Origin: Leucogyrophana mollusca
Taxonomy: Eukaryota > Basidiomycota > Agaricomycetes > Boletales
DNA length: 17,282 nt
NCBI GenBank assembly: GCA_021014945.1
Contig: MU266747.1
Span: forward strand, 1-17,282
Direction of reading: 5' to 3'
A model generated the notes under the pieces. The model was not told the DNA's origin, searched no databases, and saw only the letters and a list, made by a program, of their open reading frames with translations. Of the stretch, positions 15,957-17,282 are shown piece after piece. The first letter of the stretch is position 1, and every line of letters begins with the position of its first letter. Both the position numbers and the translations under genes were made by a program.

Positions 15957-16233
15957 CCAAGCGCACTATCATCTCAGAACACGCTGATTTCGATGAGAGG
16001 TACTTCCTTCTGAAGCCTGCCAATGCACCTCCTGCAAACATCGCACCACTAGCTCCAATTCCTCCGAATGTGCACCCCCCTGCACTTGCACCTCCTCCAA
16101 ATGATCCTGTCTACTGGCCAGAAGACTCTGAATCAGAGCCTGACGATGATCTGGATCATGGGGGAGATATGGATCCACCAGATGCACCTGCGCCTCCTGT
16201 TGCTTAGCCTGGTGTCCCTGCGATTGATCCAGC

Positions 16234-16507
16234 TGTTCATTCTGGTGATTCCGCACTCTCTGGTGCGCACTGCCTCTATCCCACTGCTGTGCACACTGCT
16301 ACTGTACAGCTTCTCCTTGCTATGCTCCACTGATATTACTTATGCTGCCATGCTGTGTTCGCTGTCTATGCACAGCCTATACTGGTAGATATATAGCTAG
16401 GATGTCCATAGTTAGTTCCCTAGTTACTTACTCTGGACATCAGTCCCAGTGCTTAAGGCAGCCCACATAGTGGCTATTTCGCTCCTATAGCTCTCTGACC
16501 TTTAACA
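16234..16507 (+). repeat. copia LTR copy F (5' LTR of a second gag fragment), 274 bp
   Basis: It begins TGTTCATTCTGGTGATTCC and ends GACCTTTAACA, with a single TTACTTACTCTGGAC unit. The left flank is CCAGC (integrase linker) and the right flank is GGTTA (primer site), so no target duplication is expected or seen. Confidence 0.9.
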
Positions 16508-16525
16508 GGTTATGATCCCCGCGCT
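16508..16525 (+). other. half-tRNA primer-binding site, second copy
   Basis: GGTTATGATCCCCGCGCT directly follows the LTR end. It differs from the site at 13756 by one base (G to T at the ninth position), which would weaken pairing to initiator tRNA-Met. Confidence 0.72.
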
Positions 16526-16857
16526 CTAGCCACTTTTAGCGTCCTTGGATCGTCCTCAACACGTCCTGACCACTCCTTGGTTGAGCCCTGCTCCCAATAC
16601 TGTCTTATCTGCGCTACAAGGAACTCCAAGTCTTGTACCTCACTTTCACCACCTCTAGAGCAATGCAGATGCGCCTCTAAGGCTTCCTGCTTGTTCTGCG
16701 CACTCCCTGGCCACTGTGCCCACTCCTGCGCTGTCATGCGCACTTCCCAGCCTCAATACACTCAGCGTCGTCATTCCCAGCGTTCCAGGACTTCCAAACA
16801 GCCTCATACACCACCCCAAGTCATTCTTGCATCGCACTACTCAGGGGAGATCGCAGA
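16526..16857 (+). pseudogene. copia gag C-terminal fragment, second copy
   Basis: This is a near-duplicate of the gag part at 13774-14100. It is open from the primer site, with the CCHC knuckle CLFCALPGHCAHSC at 16688-16729, followed by an Arg/Ser/Gln/Pro-rich linker ending near HYSGEI. It then breaks off at about 16857 into minus-strand integrase sequence. Like the first copy it lacks the N-terminal gag, so both share one structure. Confidence 0.83.
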
Positions 16858-17282
16858 GCCCCAAATGTGCAGATGGGAGACATCTGGTGTGCATCCATGT
16901 CAGAGTTCATAGGGGGTCGCATTCTCCACTGCTTCTGTAGGGCACCTGTTCCTAAAATGCACCAGGGCAGCCAGGCATTCTCCCCAGAACGCCTTCGCCA
17001 TCCCTGATTTATCTAGCATCGCTGTGATGCGCTCTACAAGCACCCTGTTGGCTCTCTCTGCAACACCATTCTGCTGAGGCCTATTTCGCACTGTGTGCTG
17101 GCGCATAATGCCACAGTCGGTGGTGTGCTTCAGGAACTCGTTGGACATGTATTCTCCGCCCTTGTCATCCCTCAGCACCTTGATCTTCCGCCCAGTCTGG
17201 TTCTCAGCATATGCCTGGAACTGTTTGAAGGCAGAGAAGGTGTCTGACTTGGCTTTAAGGGGAATAACAACGCGAAATCGAG
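16857..17282 (-). pseudogene. copia integrase catalytic core (continues beyond the window)
   Basis: From the right edge the minus strand reads RFRVVIPLKAKSDTFSAFKQ, then VLRDDKGGEYMSNEFL with the second catalytic Asp, then QQNGVAERANRVLVERI with the catalytic Glu, then AFWGECLAALVHFRNRCPT and ATPYEL. The first Asp lies outside the window. A TGA at about 16902-16900 replaces the Trp codon expected in TPYELW, and PDVSHLHIWG follows before the break at about 16857. The core before that stop is open for 127 codons and well preserved. Its job would be to insert element cDNA into the genome. Confidence 0.88.

Larger units (their letters stand above)
15228..16233 (+). pseudogene. copia integrase C-terminal region, split by two insertions
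   Basis: The plus strand encodes SHLRVWGCTAYMHIQKDKRA and ALGPNMEKCV, then a 256-bp SINE-like insertion. It continues with FIGYPPGYKGWKSYNPTTK, then LTR copy E, then RTIISEHADFDERYFLLKP. All three parts join in one frame once the insertions and one target repeat of each are removed. SHLRVWGC and GYxxGxKGW are standard markers at the end of the copia integrase. A Pro/Ala-rich, then Asp/Glu-rich linker follows, with a TAG at about 16205. LTR copy F ends the piece. Confidence 0.88.
12972..17282. mobile_element. nest of Ty1/copia fragments in both orientations
   Basis: Minus-strand pieces, in their own order, are integrase core (17282-16857), reverse transcriptase (15213-14563), RNase H end (13487-13365), purine tract and LTR start (13336). 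Plus-strand pieces are LTR-PBS-gag-protease (13488-14562) and integrase tail followed by LTR-PBS-gag (15228-16857). The minus pieces lack just the integrase tail, and that part is present in plus orientation between them. One copia backbone disrupted by insertion or inversion of related copies therefore fits, as does stepwise nesting. The element continues beyond the right edge of the window. Confidence 0.75.

Noticed and set aside
16068..16388. Hydrophobic Leu-rich frame resembling a membrane protein
   Set aside because: It reads out of frame through the integrase linker and LTR copy F; the Leu runs come from LTR sequence.
13488..16507. Regularly recurring repeats that could suggest an array such as CRISPR
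   Set aside because: The units are 245-310 bp, have TG...CA ends and 5-bp target duplications, and occur in both orientations. They are LTRs.

Overview
The window looks like a transposon-rich stretch of a filamentous basidiomycete genome, most likely an Agaricomycete; I cannot fix the order. The grounds are short spliceosomal introns of about 48-63 nt with GTRAGT/GTGTGT donors and CTRAC-like branch points, fungal-type Ty3/gypsy and Ty1/copia elements, and a cysteine-cluster plus coiled-coil relic of a kind common in Agaricomycetes. I see no intact cellular gene. Nearly everything recognisable is a mobile element or the remains of a gene.

Layout. 1-516: AT-rich DNA, then the 3' part of a MULE-like MITE that abuts a truncated retrotransposon. 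517-3607 (minus strand): 5' LTR, primer-binding site, gag and protease of a Ty3/gypsy element. Its coding region is frameshifted several times and its pol and 3' LTR are absent. About 4600-5424: a decayed, divergently arranged histone H4 / histone H3 pair; the H3 relic keeps an exact 61-nt intron. 5425-7130: little that can be assigned. 7390-10224 (minus): one decayed multi-exon gene of unknown function, cut by a clean 250-bp MITE with a perfect 10-bp target duplication. 10776-11400: a weak possible gene remnant. 11403-12244: an ~840-bp fold-back element with inverted repeats of about 140-170 bp. 12384-12735 (minus): relic of a cysteine-cluster protein. 12972-17282: a nest of Ty1/copia pieces in both orientations.

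The copia nest is the richest part. One LTR family (TGTT...AACA, 245-310 bp) is present in at least six copies plus a terminal fragment. Three copies are solo LTRs with perfect 5-bp target duplications, inserted in the protease, reverse transcriptase and integrase coding regions of relatives of the same family. Two other copies are followed at once by an 18-nt site complementary to the 5' half (anticodon arm) of initiator tRNA-Met, which points to half-tRNA priming as in Drosophila copia and yeast Ty5. Both of those copies lead straight into the same C-terminal gag segment. A 256-bp tRNA-derived, SINE-like insertion with an 8-bp target duplication sits in the integrase tail. Conceptual removal of the insertions restores the protease and integrase frames, so they are probably recent relative to the decay of the host copies.

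Nothing here looks like an operon or a working multi-gene system. The main interest is the record of insertion order, the primer type, and the decay of a histone gene pair beside or within this repeat cluster.
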